From NCBI GenBank assembly GCA_902384455.1, contig CABMCB010000071.1, forward strand, positions 203,315 to 248,195: a DNA stretch of 44,881 bases. The letters are read 5' to 3'. The position numbers and the translations under genes were made by a program. A model generated the notes under the pieces. The model searched no databases, had not been told where the DNA came from, and saw only the letters and a list, made by a program, of their open reading frames with translations. Origin of the DNA: an uncultured archaeon (GTDB lineage: Archaea > Altiarchaeota > Altiarchaeia > IMC4 > SCGC-AAA252-I15). Each line of letters starts with the position of its first letter. Within the stretch, counting starts at the first letter, position 1. Shown one piece after another: positions 1 to 9,264 of the stretch.

Positions 1-1
1 C

Positions 2-142
2 CACGAGGCTATTCACGCAGAACCATCAGACAAACCACAAAACACAATAATAGAAGTCATAGAGAAAGGATACTTACTCCATGACCGCGTGTTGAGGCCC
101 GCAAGGGTGAAAATAAGCGGAGGAATAAAGGAAAATGGCTAA
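2..142 (+). CDS. grpE: GrpE nucleotide exchange factor, C-terminal part (5' cut by window)
   Basis: Only the last 46 codons are present. The frame from base 2 ends in a run containing [19 protein letters not shown] and [14 protein letters not shown], which is the beta-domain end of GrpE, the co-chaperone that releases ADP from DnaK. The stop TAA at 140-142 lies inside the start of dnaK (ATG at 135), an 8-base overlap that implies translational coupling. With dnaK and dnaJ downstream it forms a grpE-dnaK-dnaJ operon. This chaperone set is bacterial in origin and patchily present in archaea. Confidence 0.85.
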   Translation, partial: HEAIHAEPSDKPQNTIIEVIEKGYLLHDRVLRPARVKISGGIKENG

Positions 143-2048
143 AGTACTCGGCATAGATTTAGGGACAACAAACTCGTGCATGGCTGTCATAACCGGCGGT
201 AAGCCGGAGGTCATCCCCAACGCTGAAGGGGACCGTACGACTCCAAGCGTTGTTTCGCTTGTTAAGGGCGAGCGTGTGGTTGGGAAGGTCGCTAAGAGGC
301 AGGCTATAGTCAACACTGACGCTACGATTTATTCCGTGAAGCGTTTTATGGGCCGCAAGTTTGATGACCCTGGTGTTCAGCAGGATTTGAAGATGGTGGG
401 TTTTTCTCTTGTGAAGGCGTCTAACGGGGATGTGCGCATTGTGGCTGAGGGGCGGGATTATGCTCCTCCAGAGATTTCGGCAATGATTCTTTCCAAGATG
501 AAGGCTGATGCGGAAGCTTTTCTTAACGAGAAGATTACTCAGGCCGTTATTACGGTGCCTGCTTACTTCAATGACGCTCAGAGGCAGGCGACAAAAGACG
601 CGGGTAAAATCGCTGGTTTGGAGGTCCTAAGGATTATCAACGAGCCGACTGCCGCAAGTTTGGCTTACGGGCTGGACAAGAAGAAGAGCCAGAAGATTGC
701 TGTCTACGACCTGGGCGGCGGGACGTTTGACATAAGTTTACTCGAGATTGGGGACGGAGTAGTCGAGGTGCTAAGCACCAACGGAGACACTCATCTGGGC
801 GGAGATGACTTCGACCAGGTCCTAATCCAATACCTCATTTCGGAATTCAAGAAGCAGGAGGGAATAGACATCTCGTCCGACAAGACTGCTCTTCAGCGGT
901 TTAAGGACGCAGGCGAAAAAGCGAAGATAGAATTGTCTTCCGCGACGACAACAGAAATTAACCTGCCTTTTCTTTCGTCAGTCAACAACGTGCCCAAACA
1001 CCTGAACCTCACATTAACACGAGCGAAGCTTGAGCAGCTAACCCAACACCTAATAGACAAATCAATCGAGCCATGCAAAAAAGCGCTCTCGGACGCAAAA
1101 ATGACCGTCTCAGAAATAGACGAAGTAGTGCTTGTCGGAGGCCAGACGCGGATGCCTGCGGTGCAGAAGGCAGTGAAAGACTTCTTCGGCAAAGAACCCA
1201 ACAAAAGCGTCAACCCCGACGAAGTAGTCGCAGTAGGCGCCGCAGTTCAAGCGGGAGTGCTTGCGGGAGAAGTCAAAGACGTACTGCTACTTGACGTGAC
1301 GCCGCTGACTCTCGGAATAGAAACGCTCGGCGCAGTAATGACGCCGCTCATAGAAAGAAACACCACAATACCAACCAAAAAAAGCCAGGTATTCTCAACG
1401 GCCGCAGACTACCAGTCGAGCGTAGAAATCCACGTCCTACAGGGCGAGAGGAAAATGGCCGCAGACAACAAGAGTCTCGGCAAATTCATCCTCACAGGAA
1501 TTCCGCCTGCACCCCGAGGCATACCTCAGATTGAAGTGACATTCGACATAGACGCAAACGGAATAGTCAACGTCACAGCCAAAGACCTCGCCACAAGCCA
1601 ACAGCAAGCAATAACAATACGGCCAAGCAGTGGGCTGTCCGACAACGAAGTGGAGCGGATGGTGAAGGAAGCTGAAACCCACGCGGAAGAAGACAAAACT
1701 AAGAAGGAAGTAGTCGACGCCAAAAACGACGCGGACGGCCTCATATACGCCACCGAAAAGGCGATGGGCGAACTTAAGGACCTTGACGAGAAAAAGAAGG
1801 AGGACGCCAAAAAAGCGATTGAGGAACTAAAGAAGGCCGTAGCTAAAGGCGACGCAGCCGAAATAAAGGCTAAGACTGAGGAATTGGGGAAAGCAAGCCA
1901 AACACTTTTCACGGAAGCCTACCAGAAGGCTGCGGCGCAGCACGCCCAAAAGGAGGCAAACGAAAAAGGCGGGCAACCCCAAGACAAGAAGCCCGGCGAC
2001 AACGTCGTGGACGCCGACTACGAAGTAGTAGACGACAAAAAGAAATAG
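135..2048 (+). CDS. dnaK: Molecular chaperone DnaK (Hsp70)
   Basis: Cytoplasmic ATP-dependent chaperone of 637 residues, the normal length for bacterial-type DnaK. The N-terminal ATPase domain carries the phosphate-1 motif GIDLGTTNS at residues 6-14, the phosphate-2 motif [13 protein letters not shown] near 192-204 and the adenosine motif [11 protein letters not shown] near 335. The substrate-binding domain follows from about residue 380 ([13 protein letters not shown]), then a charged helical lid and a tail ending [14 protein letters not shown]. It overlaps grpE by 8 bases and is 8 bases upstream of dnaJ, so the three should be cotranscribed. Synonymous base use changes inside the gene: about 280-560 is rich in G/T and from about 900 it is rich in A/C. 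Confidence 0.98.
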   Translation: MAKVLGIDLGTTNSCMAVITGGKPEVIPNAEGDRTTPSVVSLVKGERVVGKVAKRQAIVNTDATIYSVKRFMGRKFDDPGVQQDLKMVGFSLVKASNGDVRIVAEGRDYAPPEISAMILSKMKADAEAFLNEKITQAVITVPAYFNDAQRQATKDAGKIAGLEVLRIINEPTAASLAYGLDKKKSQKIAVYDLGGGTFDISLLEIGDGVVEVLSTNGDTHLGGDDFDQVLIQYLISEFKKQEGIDISSDKTALQRFKDAGEKAKIELSSATTTEINLPFLSSVNNVPKHLNLTLTRAKLEQLTQHLIDKSIEPCKKALSDAKMTVSEIDEVVLVGGQTRMPAVQKAVKDFFGKEPNKSVNPDEVVAVGAAVQAGVLAGEVKDVLLLDVTPLTLGIETLGAVMTPLIERNTTIPTKKSQVFSTAADYQSSVEIHVLQGERKMAADNKSLGKFILTGIPPAPRGIPQIEVTFDIDANGIVNVTAKDLATSQQQAITIRPSSGLSDNEVERMVKEAETHAEEDKTKKEVVDAKNDADGLIYATEKAMGELKDLDEKKKEDAKKAIEELKKAVAKGDAAEIKAKTEELGKASQTLFTEAYQKAAAQHAQKEANEKGGQPQDKKPGDNVVDADYEVVDDKKK

Positions 2049-2056
2049 GCGCACGC

Positions 2057-3193
2057 ATGCCAGACAGAGACTACTACGAAATTCTGGGGGTCGGCCGCGA
2101 CGCAACCGCAGAAGACGTAAAGAAGGCGTATCGTTCTCTCGCAAAAAAAATTCACCCCGACATAAACAAAAGCCCTGACGCCGAAGCTAAATTCAAGGAA
2201 CTCTCCGAAGCATACGAAGTGCTCGCAGACCAAGACAAACGAGTACGCTATGACCAATACGGAAAAGAAGGAGTCAAAAACTCATTCGGCCAAGGCGGAT
2301 TCACATGGGACGACTTCAGCCACGTCGGAGACATCGAAGACATATTCTCCGGCAGCAGCATATTCGACATGCTTTTCGGCGGCCGAAGCAGGAAGCATTC
2401 TCACGCTAACGCGGGAAACGACCTTAAAGCTGACGTCTCCCTCACCCTTGAGGAGGTTGCTGAGGGAGTCAAGAAGAGCATTAAAATCCGCCGCAAGGAA
2501 CGCTGCGACGCATGCGGCGGGTCCGGCGCAAAAAAAGGTACGTCTTCAACGACATGCCCCGAGTGCAAAGGCCGGGGGAGCGTGCGCAAAGAGCGTTCAA
2601 CCCCCTTCGGATACTTCGCGACAGTAGCTCCATGCGGAAGATGCGGCGGCACAGGAGAATACATCGCAGACAAATGCAGTTCATGCGGCGGAAGCGGCCT
2701 TGAGAGGAAGGAGCGGTTGGTTTCACTTTCGATTCCTGCGGGCGTAGAAGACGGTAATCATCTTCTTCTTCGCGGCGAGGCTGATGCGGGGGAGCATGGC
2801 GGTCCGAGCGGAGACCTTTATGTCGTCGTTTCTGTTAAGGAGCATTCCGTTTTCACGCGCGACAGGGACGACTTGTTGTGCGCAGTCAAAGTTTCTTTTC
2901 CTCAGTTGGTTTTGGGATGCGAAATTGAGGTTCCCACAATACGCGGGAAAACCAAGCTCACAATTCCCGCGGGAACTCAGCCGGCAACTGTCTTCTACAT
3001 CAAAAACGAGGGGTTGCCTCGGCTTAACGGCGCAGGTCGCGGAGAGCAGCTGGTTCAGTTGATGGTGAGCGTCCCCACCAAGCTCACAAAAAGGGAGAAG
3101 GAGATTATCACGGAGCTTGCGGGGCTCATACCGGAGAAGCCAGTTCTTGAGAAAGGAGTATTCGGGAAACTAAAGGACGCGCTCCACAGGTGA
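2057..3193 (+). CDS. dnaJ: Chaperone protein DnaJ (Hsp40, type I)
   Basis: Co-chaperone that binds unfolded clients and stimulates the DnaK ATPase; 378 residues, usual for type I DnaJ. The J domain spans about residues 4-70 with the essential HPD triad at 33-35. A short Gly/Phe-rich linker ([10 protein letters not shown]) follows. Four zinc-binding CxxCxGxG repeats are all intact ([32 protein letters not shown]), then the two C-terminal beta-barrel substrate domains. It lies 8 bases after dnaK. The start ATG is set by the conserved DYYEILGV beginning. Only a short T-run (about 3209-3213) follows the stop as a possible terminator. Confidence 0.97.
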   Translation: MPDRDYYEILGVGRDATAEDVKKAYRSLAKKIHPDINKSPDAEAKFKELSEAYEVLADQDKRVRYDQYGKEGVKNSFGQGGFTWDDFSHVGDIEDIFSGSSIFDMLFGGRSRKHSHANAGNDLKADVSLTLEEVAEGVKKSIKIRRKERCDACGGSGAKKGTSSTTCPECKGRGSVRKERSTPFGYFATVAPCGRCGGTGEYIADKCSSCGGSGLERKERLVSLSIPAGVEDGNHLLLRGEADAGEHGGPSGDLYVVVSVKEHSVFTRDRDDLLCAVKVSFPQLVLGCEIEVPTIRGKTKLTIPAGTQPATVFYIKNEGLPRLNGAGRGEQLVQLMVSVPTKLTKREKEIITELAGLIPEKPVLEKGVFGKLKDALHR

Positions 3194-3241
3194 CTTCCAT
3201 CCAACACGTTTTTCTCCCCGGCATTCCCGATTAAATACGTC

Positions 3242-3781
3242 ATGCAGGCTGAAGCCAACCAACCCGGAGGAAGTCCGCCTGACGAAGTAGGCAAATTAAG
3301 GGACAAAATCAGGAAGATACTCACGATGAGTTCGTCGAATCTTGTAGCCATGGAAGTGTCCTACCGCCTAATCCAAAGCAAAGCAAACCCCCTCAATCTC
3401 ACTGACGGCCAAGTACTAAGCCACACGCCCGTCCTGGGTATGCCTGCGGTGGAACTACTAAAGCCGGCAGTAGCAGACGCAGTGCTCGACCGCCACAAAA
3501 TGGAAGGCCCGCTGCGGGAAAACATGCGCAGGGTACTGCTCATCGGCGGAAGCGCAGCCGTCCCGCAGCTATTTGAAGACGCAGCATTCAACGCCAAGAT
3601 GAATGAAATATTCCAAGACATCACAGCGCTAAACCAGACTTCAACGGAAGGCCTCATTCTACCTAAATCAGACTTGTTCAGGAACGCAACCCAAAACGGC
3701 ATAACAAACATACACGACTACCGGATGCAGTGGGAGGCATATCTCTCGTCGTTCGGGAACCCGAAACAACAACCCGAATGA
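3242..3781 (+). CDS. Hypothetical protein, first copy of a tandem paralogous pair
   Basis: A soluble 179-residue protein that I do not recognise. It has a disordered Pro/Gly-rich N-terminus (residues 1-15) followed by mainly helical sequence, with no signal peptide, membrane segment or obvious catalytic motif. Its central and C-terminal parts resemble the following locus (3818-4305): SHTPVLGMP against SHTEILGIP, PQLFEDAAFN against PKLYEDKAFN, and the ending NPKQQP against EPKQAP. The pair therefore arose by tandem duplication. A T-rich, TATA-like stretch (about 3209-3215) lies about 28-30 bases before the ATG, so it probably has its own promoter after the dnaK operon. Function unknown. Confidence 0.75.
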   Translation: MQAEANQPGGSPPDEVGKLRDKIRKILTMSSSNLVAMEVSYRLIQSKANPLNLTDGQVLSHTPVLGMPAVELLKPAVADAVLDRHKMEGPLRENMRRVLLIGGSAAVPQLFEDAAFNAKMNEIFQDITALNQTSTEGLILPKSDLFRNATQNGITNIHDYRMQWEAYLSSFGNPKQQPE

Positions 3782-3817
3782 AAACCGTTTTTATCCTCAT
3801 CACGCCCGGTAATTAAC

Positions 3818-4305
3818 GTGCCAGCCCAACCCACCAAAGCCCAAAACGAAACAGACGCGCTCAAAGCAGAACTCAAAGGATACTTCTTTAACGGCCAAAG
3901 TGACCGCGAAGCTCTTGAGCGGGTGAATAGAAAGCTTACAGACAAGGTGGGCAGCGTAGTACAAGTCACACTGAAATCCTGGGCATACCCGCACAGGACA
4001 TAGTGACAGACGTCGTATGGGACGTACTTTTAGACCGCAGAAACGTGCTGGAGCCGCAAAGGACTGGTTTCAAGGCCCTCGGACTTTCCGGCGGTAATCC
4101 AAAACTCTATGAAGACAAAGCATTCAATGAAGTTGCGGGTCAACTGCTTGCGGACGCCTCTCAATTACAGCAAACTGCTCGTCAAACGCCTGTTGATTCG
4201 GATGTCCTGATAAACGGCGTGGGAATCCCTCACGTAGCCCTTACTTTCTACGACGGAGCGCGCAAAAGGTACTTAGCTTCAATGGAACCCAAGCAGGCTC
4301 CATAA
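3818..4305 (+). pseudogene. Second copy of the tandem hypothetical pair, split by a frameshift
   Basis: Two reading frames together cover one protein homologous to the 3242-3781 product. The first runs from GTG 3818 to TAG 4001-4003 (61 codons). The second is open from before 3946 to 4305. Its upstream part reads TSHTEILGIP before the GTG at 4003, matching SHTPVLGMP in the intact paralogue, so homology crosses from frame to frame between about 3940 and 3965. A one-base deletion would explain it. I see no classical slippery heptamer. Alternatives are a sequencing error, or reinitiation at GTG 4003, which overlaps the stop by one base (TAGTG). A TATA-like TTTTTATCC lies about 29 bases before the GTG start. 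Confidence 0.65.
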
Positions 4306-4358
4306 GTCATAGCTAGTATTAACTCAAACGGATTTTTTTAACGCATCCATTCCAATAT

Positions 4359-5600
4359 GTGGGCATGGACGACTTGCTCCTTAAGGCTCTTGCTTCCGAA
4401 CACGGCACGCCGCTTTACGTCTACGACGGCGACATGATACGGCAACGCTACAATACGTTCAAGAACGCGTTCGAAACAAGATACTCGCCGGTGAAAGTTT
4501 CTTACGCAATGAAGGCCAACAGCAGCCTGGCAGTCCTAAAAATCTTTTCGTCTCTTGGGGCGGGAGTGGACGTCGTTTCGGGCGGGGAACTTGAGGTGGC
4601 GCTTAAAGCGGGTTTTTCGGCGAAAGACATCCTGTTCACAAGCAACAGCAAAAGCCCGTGGGAACACGAACTCGCAGTCAGAAAAGGCGCGGTCATAAAC
4701 GTAGACAGCGTCCACGAAATACAAAGCCTATCCAAAGTCGCTGCTTCGCTCGGCAAAAAAGCGAAAGTCAGCTTCCGCGTCAACCCAAGCGTCAACCCGC
4801 AAACGCACCCAAAAATAGCGACAGGACTCAAGAACGCCAAATTCGGGGTACCAATTGAAGACGGCGTCGCGCTCGAAGCTTACCGGCAGGCGAAAGCAGA
4901 CTCAAACCTTAAGGTCGTCGGACTGCACACGCACATAGGAAGCCAAATACTCGAAACCGACAGCTTCCGCGACGCGGCAACCCGCATAATGGACTTCGCG
5001 CTCCAACTAAAGAAGGAACTGAAAATAAAACTCAAATTCATCGACCTCGGAGGAGGACTCGGCATATCCTACAAAGGAGAAACAAACATCATCGGCCCAG
5101 ACGACCTAGCTGCGGCAGTCGTGCCCGTCGTCGAAGAAGGAGTCAAAAAACTCGGCTACCGCCCCGAACTCTGGCTTGAACCCGGAAGATGGTTCGTAGG
5201 GCCATCCGGAGAGCTTATCGCCAGAGTAAACAGCCTCAAAAAGACTCCCGACAAAAAGTACGCGAACGTGAACGCAGGATTCAACGTGCTCATAAGGCCG
5301 GCGATGTACGACAGCTTCCATCGCGTCCGGGTGCTTGGCAAGTTGGGCGAAGAAGAAACTTACGACATAGCAGGCAACATATGCGAAAGCGGAGACATAC
5401 TAGCTAAAGACCGCAAACTACCCCAAATACAAGAAGACGACATAATCTGCCTCATGGACGCGGGAGCATACGGCTTCGCAATGGCAAGCAACTACAACAG
5501 CTGGCCTCTACCTGCGGAAGTGCTCGTTGAAGCAGGAAAAGGCCGTCTGATACGTCAGCGGGGAACAACCAAGGATTTATTGAGGAACCAAATCGCTTGA
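4359..5600 (+). CDS. lysA: Diaminopimelate decarboxylase
   Basis: PLP-dependent enzyme for the last step of lysine synthesis, meso-diaminopimelate to L-lysine plus CO2. The 413-residue length is typical. The PLP-binding lysine lies in VSYAMKANSS near residue 50. Other fold-III decarboxylase signatures are GLHTHIGSQI, the glycine-rich phosphate loop IDLGGGLGISY, EPGRWFVG, the catalytic cysteine motif CESGDILA and the C-terminal DAGAYGFAMASNYN. Start is GTG 4359 or, perhaps better, ATG 4365: the T-rich TATA-like block at 4333-4339 predicts transcription starting about 4360-4365, hence a leaderless message. It converges with the small gene ending at 5602. Confidence 0.95.
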   Translation: MGMDDLLLKALASEHGTPLYVYDGDMIRQRYNTFKNAFETRYSPVKVSYAMKANSSLAVLKIFSSLGAGVDVVSGGELEVALKAGFSAKDILFTSNSKSPWEHELAVRKGAVINVDSVHEIQSLSKVAASLGKKAKVSFRVNPSVNPQTHPKIATGLKNAKFGVPIEDGVALEAYRQAKADSNLKVVGLHTHIGSQILETDSFRDAATRIMDFALQLKKELKIKLKFIDLGGGLGISYKGETNIIGPDDLAAAVVPVVEEGVKKLGYRPELWLEPGRWFVGPSGELIARVNSLKKTPDKKYANVNAGFNVLIRPAMYDSFHRVRVLGKLGEEETYDIAGNICESGDILAKDRKLPQIQEDDIICLMDAGAYGFAMASNYNSWPLPAEVLVEAGKGRLIRQRGTTKDLLRNQIA

Positions 5601-5601
5601 T

Positions 5602-5760
5602 TCACCCTTTGAATCGGGGTGAGTCCATCACGCGGGCGAGCACATAGAGGGCGAAGAATATTGCAATAAGCCATCCGGCTAGTCCGAATGTGCTGCCGTA
5701 CCATTCCTTAAGCCGGGTTAAATGCAGGATTGCGTCGTCCACTACGCTGTTGAGGTTCAT
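5602..5760 (-). CDS. Small single-pass membrane protein (52 aa)
   Basis: A 52-codon reading frame begins with ATG (5758-5760 on the plus strand) overlapping the stop of the upstream PH-domain gene in an ATGA arrangement and ends with TGA at 5602-5604. The product has an amphipathic N-terminal half (VVDDAILHLTRLKEWYG) and one hydrophobic helix (GLAGWLIAIFFALYVLA) followed by a short basic tail. The ATGA coupling to a multi-pass membrane protein suggests that the two act together. No known family is recognised. It stops one base from the end of lysA, so this gap is fully coding. Confidence 0.6.
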   Translation of the reverse strand: MNLNSVVDDAILHLTRLKEWYGSTFGLAGWLIAIFFALYVLARVMDSPRFKG

Positions 5761-6857
5761 TTCTTGTCTATCTTCTCCGCAATCTTCTTGTTTTCCTCAA
5801 GTAGCGCCTTGATGTCTTTGCCTATCGACGCAAGGTGAGTGGCTTCGTCGTCCAAGTGAGTATAGTTGGATATCTTAGCGTAAACTTCCTGCGGATTCTC
5901 TATCCCAAACAAAGCGTGGTAACTCCTCACGCGAGGCACATTAACTTCCCTGCCCGCAGTAACAGCCGCCCCAACCATAAGGCCGCCTGAGGACCCTCCT
6001 CCCACGCCGCCTCCGACTGTGAGCGCCGCAGAGTCCGACCCCAAGCCCAGTCCGTTTGCTGTCACGGGAATTATTGTGCCGAAATTGAACATTCGGCCTA
6101 ATAGAGGCTGCTCGAGGATTAGGTTGTTTATGTTCCCGTAGTCGAGTTCGTTTCTGCGCATTCCCCCCCAGGAAAGCTGCGTTACAAGGCGCTGGTTGGT
6201 TACGTAGAATACGTGCGCTAGCCGGTATAGGTCAACGAAGTACATGCCTATCCCCGCAAGGAGTATGCCCAAAACGTACGTCATATACGCGGGCAAACCA
6301 AGAACTGCAGGCACGACTGCGGCAAACAACGCCGTGGCAATAAGCACAGGACCCCAACCCCAAGATATCGAAACGAAAGATATGTACCCCGCAGGCAATA
6401 TCACAAGGAAACACCAAAGTATCACGGCCGCGTATTCAACAGGCGGATTCAATAGGAAAAGAGCGAACTGCCTGACTGTTGAGGCCGTAGGTATGCCGAT
6501 GAATCCGAGCACGTCGGCTGAGCCTTTTGACAGCATTCCTACGACTCCGAACAGTATTGTTGCCGTAAGCCGAGTGAAAATGTTTGTTTTGGCTGATAGG
6601 GCGGAGCCTATTTGGGGTGCTATCCACATGAAAAGAAGCGATAGTATTATGACCCAAAGCCAGATGAAGTAGTAGGGGTAGAATGCGAGCCAGTGTGGGT
6701 GGACTTTCATTTCTACGGTTTCCTGGTCGCGCAGCTTGATTTCCTTTGGAGGTGAAATGACGTTTGAGAAGACGCGTTTCTTTTCTTCTGGGGCTTTGGC
6801 GGTTGGCGTAGGCGGCTCTTCATCCAGTTTGTGCCCTATTGTTTTTCCGCCTTCCAT
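5757..6857 (-). CDS. Multi-pass membrane protein with bacterial PH-like (bPH2/YdbS-type) domain
   Basis: 366 residues. A charged, Pro-rich cytoplasmic N-terminus (1-50) is followed by about six hydrophobic segments between residues 55 and 215, then a soluble segment beginning FYVTNQRLVTQLSWGGM and continuing NELDYGNINNLILEQPLLGR. That pattern is typical of membrane-anchored bPH2 (YdbS-like) domains, in which a strand reading VTNQRL starts the PH fold. A glycine-rich insert (VGGGVGGGSSGG) interrupts the domain, and a coiled, Lys/Glu-rich tail ends the protein. Cellular role unknown; membrane organisation is an inference. Translationally coupled by ATGA to the 52-aa membrane protein downstream. 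A TATA-like ATTTTTAG lies upstream. Confidence 0.7.
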   Translation of the reverse strand: MEGGKTIGHKLDEEPPTPTAKAPEEKKRVFSNVISPPKEIKLRDQETVEMKVHPHWLAFYPYYFIWLWVIILSLLFMWIAPQIGSALSAKTNIFTRLTATILFGVVGMLSKGSADVLGFIGIPTASTVRQFALFLLNPPVEYAAVILWCFLVILPAGYISFVSISWGWGPVLIATALFAAVVPAVLGLPAYMTYVLGILLAGIGMYFVDLYRLAHVFYVTNQRLVTQLSWGGMRRNELDYGNINNLILEQPLLGRMFNFGTIIPVTANGLGLGSDSAALTVGGGVGGGSSGGLMVGAAVTAGREVNVPRVRSYHALFGIENPQEVYAKISNYTHLDDEATHLASIGKDIKALLEENKKIAEKIDKK

Positions 6858-6902
6858 TCTATGCCCTCTTATTTTCTTCTTCCGCTACGGCTAAAAATGA
6901 AG

Positions 6903-8279
6903 TTAAACCTTATTCAGTATCCCTTCAAGTACGGTTTCTACTTCGCTTCGAATCTCCTTCAGCCTTGCATCGGTTTTTGCTTCGAAGCGGAGAATAAGGT
7001 GCGGGGTCGTGTTGCTTGCGCGCACAAGCCCCCATCCGTCCTTAAACTGGATTCTGGCGCCGTCCAACGTCACCACCTCGTTCGTCTTCTGGAACCTTTT
7101 AGTGACCTCGGAGACTACATTAAACTTCCTGTCGTCCGGACAGTCCACGCGAATCTCAGGCGTCACAGGATACTTGGGGATGCTGTCGTAGAGGGCCGAG
7201 ATTCCTCCAGGCGTCCTTTCAACTATGCCGGCCATGGTGATGCCCGCAAGAAGCGCGTCGTCATAACCGAAAGCGTCTTCGCCGAAATAGAAGTGGCCGC
7301 TCATTTCGCCTCCAAGGAGTGCTCCTTCCTCTTTGATGCGTTTTTTCATGAAGCTGTGGCCTGTGCGGTTCATTAGCGGCACGCCTCCCGCCTTCTCAAC
7401 CTCCTCTATGAGGCTTTGGCTGCATTTGACGTCGAAGACTATTTTGGCGCCTTTGTGCCTGCTTATCACGTCTTTGGCGAGAAGAATCAAGGCTTGGTCT
7501 CCGCGCACTATTTCGCCGCGCGGAGTGATGAACACTGCGCGGTCTCCGTCCCCGTCGAAGCCGACGCCGAGCGCAGCCTTGGTTTTTTTAACTTCTTTTA
7601 TGAGGTCAGTGAGGCTTTCGTCCATAGTCGGATCGGGGTGGTGGTGGGGGAAGGTGTTGTCTGATTCGCAGTAAAGGGGTATCACGGAAAATCCTGCGGC
7701 GGTAAACAGGCGTACTGCGAGCGGGCCTGCGGTTCCGTTTCCTGCGTCTAGGACTACTTTGATTGGTTTTGTTGTCCGCACCCGTTTGGCGTTGAATTTG
7801 ACGTAGTCCTCCAAAGGGTCTTTCTTTGTTGTTGTGCTTTCTTCTTTTTTTGGTACGGTTCTGAGTTCCCCTTTATCGATTGTTTCTTTGAGGGCAAGGA
7901 GGCTTTCTGCGTAGAGGGGCTGTGTGCCGCGCATGAACTTGAGGCCGTTGTATTCGGGTGGGTTGTGGCTTCCTGTTATCATTACGCAGCCGTCTAGTTT
8001 GTATGTGAATAGGCTGAAGTATGTGACTGGCGTTGGGACTTCTCCTATTGACAGAACGTTTATGCCTGCCTGGTTTATGCCTTTGATGAGCGCTTTGGAT
8101 AGTGCGGGGGATGATGTGCGGTTGTCCCATCCTACTGCGACTGTTGCGCCTGGTTTTAGTCCTGACGCGTATGATTGTCCCACAATCTGTGCGAGTTCGT
8201 CTGTGAGGTCTTTTCCGTATACGCCTCGGATGTCGTATGCTCGGAATACGCTTGCTTTGACTGCGGGTTTGTTTTTCAT
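6903..8279 (-). CDS. manB: Phosphomannomutase/phosphoglucomutase (alpha-D-phosphohexomutase family)
   Basis: Interconverts hexose-6-phosphate and hexose-1-phosphate to supply sugar nucleotides; 458 residues, the normal family length. It shows the N-terminal AYDIRGVYG, the active-site phosphoserine loop MITGSHNPPEYNG, the metal-binding loop GFDGDGDRAVF, the sugar-binding GGEMSGH and the C-terminal phosphate loop RASNTTPHLILRFEA. It follows the nucleotidyltransferase gene by 27 bases on the same strand and is probably cotranscribed. Whether mannose or glucose is the physiological substrate cannot be told from sequence; the neighbouring dolichol-phosphate-mannose-type glycosyltransferases favour mannose. 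Confidence 0.93.
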   Translation of the reverse strand: MKNKPAVKASVFRAYDIRGVYGKDLTDELAQIVGQSYASGLKPGATVAVGWDNRTSSPALSKALIKGINQAGINVLSIGEVPTPVTYFSLFTYKLDGCVMITGSHNPPEYNGLKFMRGTQPLYAESLLALKETIDKGELRTVPKKEESTTTKKDPLEDYVKFNAKRVRTTKPIKVVLDAGNGTAGPLAVRLFTAAGFSVIPLYCESDNTFPHHHPDPTMDESLTDLIKEVKKTKAALGVGFDGDGDRAVFITPRGEIVRGDQALILLAKDVISRHKGAKIVFDVKCSQSLIEEVEKAGGVPLMNRTGHSFMKKRIKEEGALLGGEMSGHFYFGEDAFGYDDALLAGITMAGIVERTPGGISALYDSIPKYPVTPEIRVDCPDDRKFNVVSEVTKRFQKTNEVVTLDGARIQFKDGWGLVRASNTTPHLILRFEAKTDARLKEIRSEVETVLEGILNKV

Positions 8280-8306
8280 AACAAGTCGGGTCGGATTATC
8301 CGCGTT

Positions 8307-9146
8307 TCAGCTTAGGGGCTTCCACTCTTTGATTGCCTTTTCGTATGACTCGGGCGTGCCTGTGTCGAACCACTGCCTGTCGAACGGGTAAGCGTACAAC
8401 TCCCCTTTTTTCGCCAGAATTGGGAATATGTCTTTCTCTATCATGCTTTTCCCTTTGGGCAGGACGTCTAGCACCGACGGTTCAAGAACGTAAACTCCGG
8501 CGTTGATGAGGTTGCTTGTTTGCTCCCCTTTCTTGGGTTTCTCTATGAAATCGAGTATTCGGTCGCCTTCAAGAAGCGCCACTCCGAACTGGCTGGGGTC
8601 TTTGACGTGCGTGAGGGCAATAGTTGCCATACCTTTCTTCTCGTTGTGGTAGCGGATTAAGTCCATAAGGTCGATGTCCGCGAGAACGTCGCCGTTGAAC
8701 ATAAGGAACGTCTCAGTAAGCTGGTCGCGCATAAGCGAAAGCGGGCCTGCGGTCCCAAGCGCCTCCTTCTCTTCTATGTAAGTGATTCGGACGCCGAACT
8801 TTGAGCCGTTCCCGAAGTACTCCCTAATCTTGTTGCCCAGGTAGCCTATGCTTATGACAATGTCCCTCACGTCATACTTGCGGCACAAGTCGACTATGTG
8901 CTCAAGAAGAGGCCTCCCTTGCACGGGTATTAGGGATTTGGGCATTTCGTATGTGAAGGGGCGCATTCGTGTTCCTTCGCCTCCTGCCAGAATCACCGCT
9001 TTTTTGACTTTGTCTGCGGAGAAGACTTTGGAGAGCATCACTTCTATTGCGTGGCTTCTGTTGCGTATTCTTATGCCGTCGACCATCTGGTCTACGCGCT
9101 CTACTATGTCGTCTCTGAGGGTTATGGTCAGTTGCTCGCGCTTCAT
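8307..9146 (-). CDS. Ribbon-helix-helix domain fused to sugar-1-phosphate nucleotidyltransferase
   Basis: 279 residues in two parts. Residues 1-45 look like a ribbon-helix-helix DNA-binding domain: a short strand (EQLTITLRDDIV), helix, turn, and helix (NRSHAIEVMLSKVF). From residue 48 comes a complete NDP-sugar pyrophosphorylase domain: KAVILAGGEGTRMRPFT, PKSLIPVQGRPLLEH, the metal-binding FNGDVL, IEKP, and NAGVYVLEPSVL. It activates a sugar-1-phosphate with NTP, presumably the product of the adjacent phosphohexomutase. The fusion could let the enzyme bind its own promoter: an inverted repeat surrounds the TATA box just upstream. The RHH could instead serve only for dimerisation. The sugar and nucleotide are not determined. 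Confidence 0.88.
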   Translation of the reverse strand: MKREQLTITLRDDIVERVDQMVDGIRIRNRSHAIEVMLSKVFSADKVKKAVILAGGEGTRMRPFTYEMPKSLIPVQGRPLLEHIVDLCRKYDVRDIVISIGYLGNKIREYFGNGSKFGVRITYIEEKEALGTAGPLSLMRDQLTETFLMFNGDVLADIDLMDLIRYHNEKKGMATIALTHVKDPSQFGVALLEGDRILDFIEKPKKGEQTSNLINAGVYVLEPSVLDVLPKGKSMIEKDIFPILAKKGELYAYPFDRQWFDTGTPESYEKAIKEWKPLS

Positions 9147-9160
9147 TTTGATTTGTCACA

Positions 9161-9189
9161 GTATGTTATACTATGAGGTAATTACATAC
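9161..9189. promoter_or_regulatory. Inverted repeat around the TATA box of the RHH-nucleotidyltransferase gene
   Basis: GTATGT at 9161-9166 and its exact reverse complement ACATAC at 9184-9189 flank 17 bases. On the minus strand the TATA-like AGTATAAC (about 9166-9173) falls in the left half, about 25 bases before the ATG at 9146. Placement across a promoter of a gene whose product starts with a DNA-binding domain is what an autoregulatory operator would look like. Binding is inferred. Confidence 0.4.
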
Positions 9190-9264
9190 GCAAGTGGGCC
9201 TTAAAAAACCCCCTTCACCCCCATTAAACAGCAAGCCTTAAGGCGAAACACACTATAACCTAAC

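Noticed and set aside
3940..3965. Programmed minus-one frameshift site
   Set aside because: No X-XXY-YYZ heptamer or clear downstream stem is visible; a one-base deletion is simpler.
4003..4305. Independent 100-aa gene starting at GTG 4003
   Set aside because: Homology to the paralogue continues upstream of the GTG in the same frame, so it is the second part of a frameshifted gene.
6244..6672. 142-aa plus-strand frame opposite the PH-domain gene
   Set aside because: Shadow of the minus-strand membrane protein; no domain and no promoter or ribosome site.
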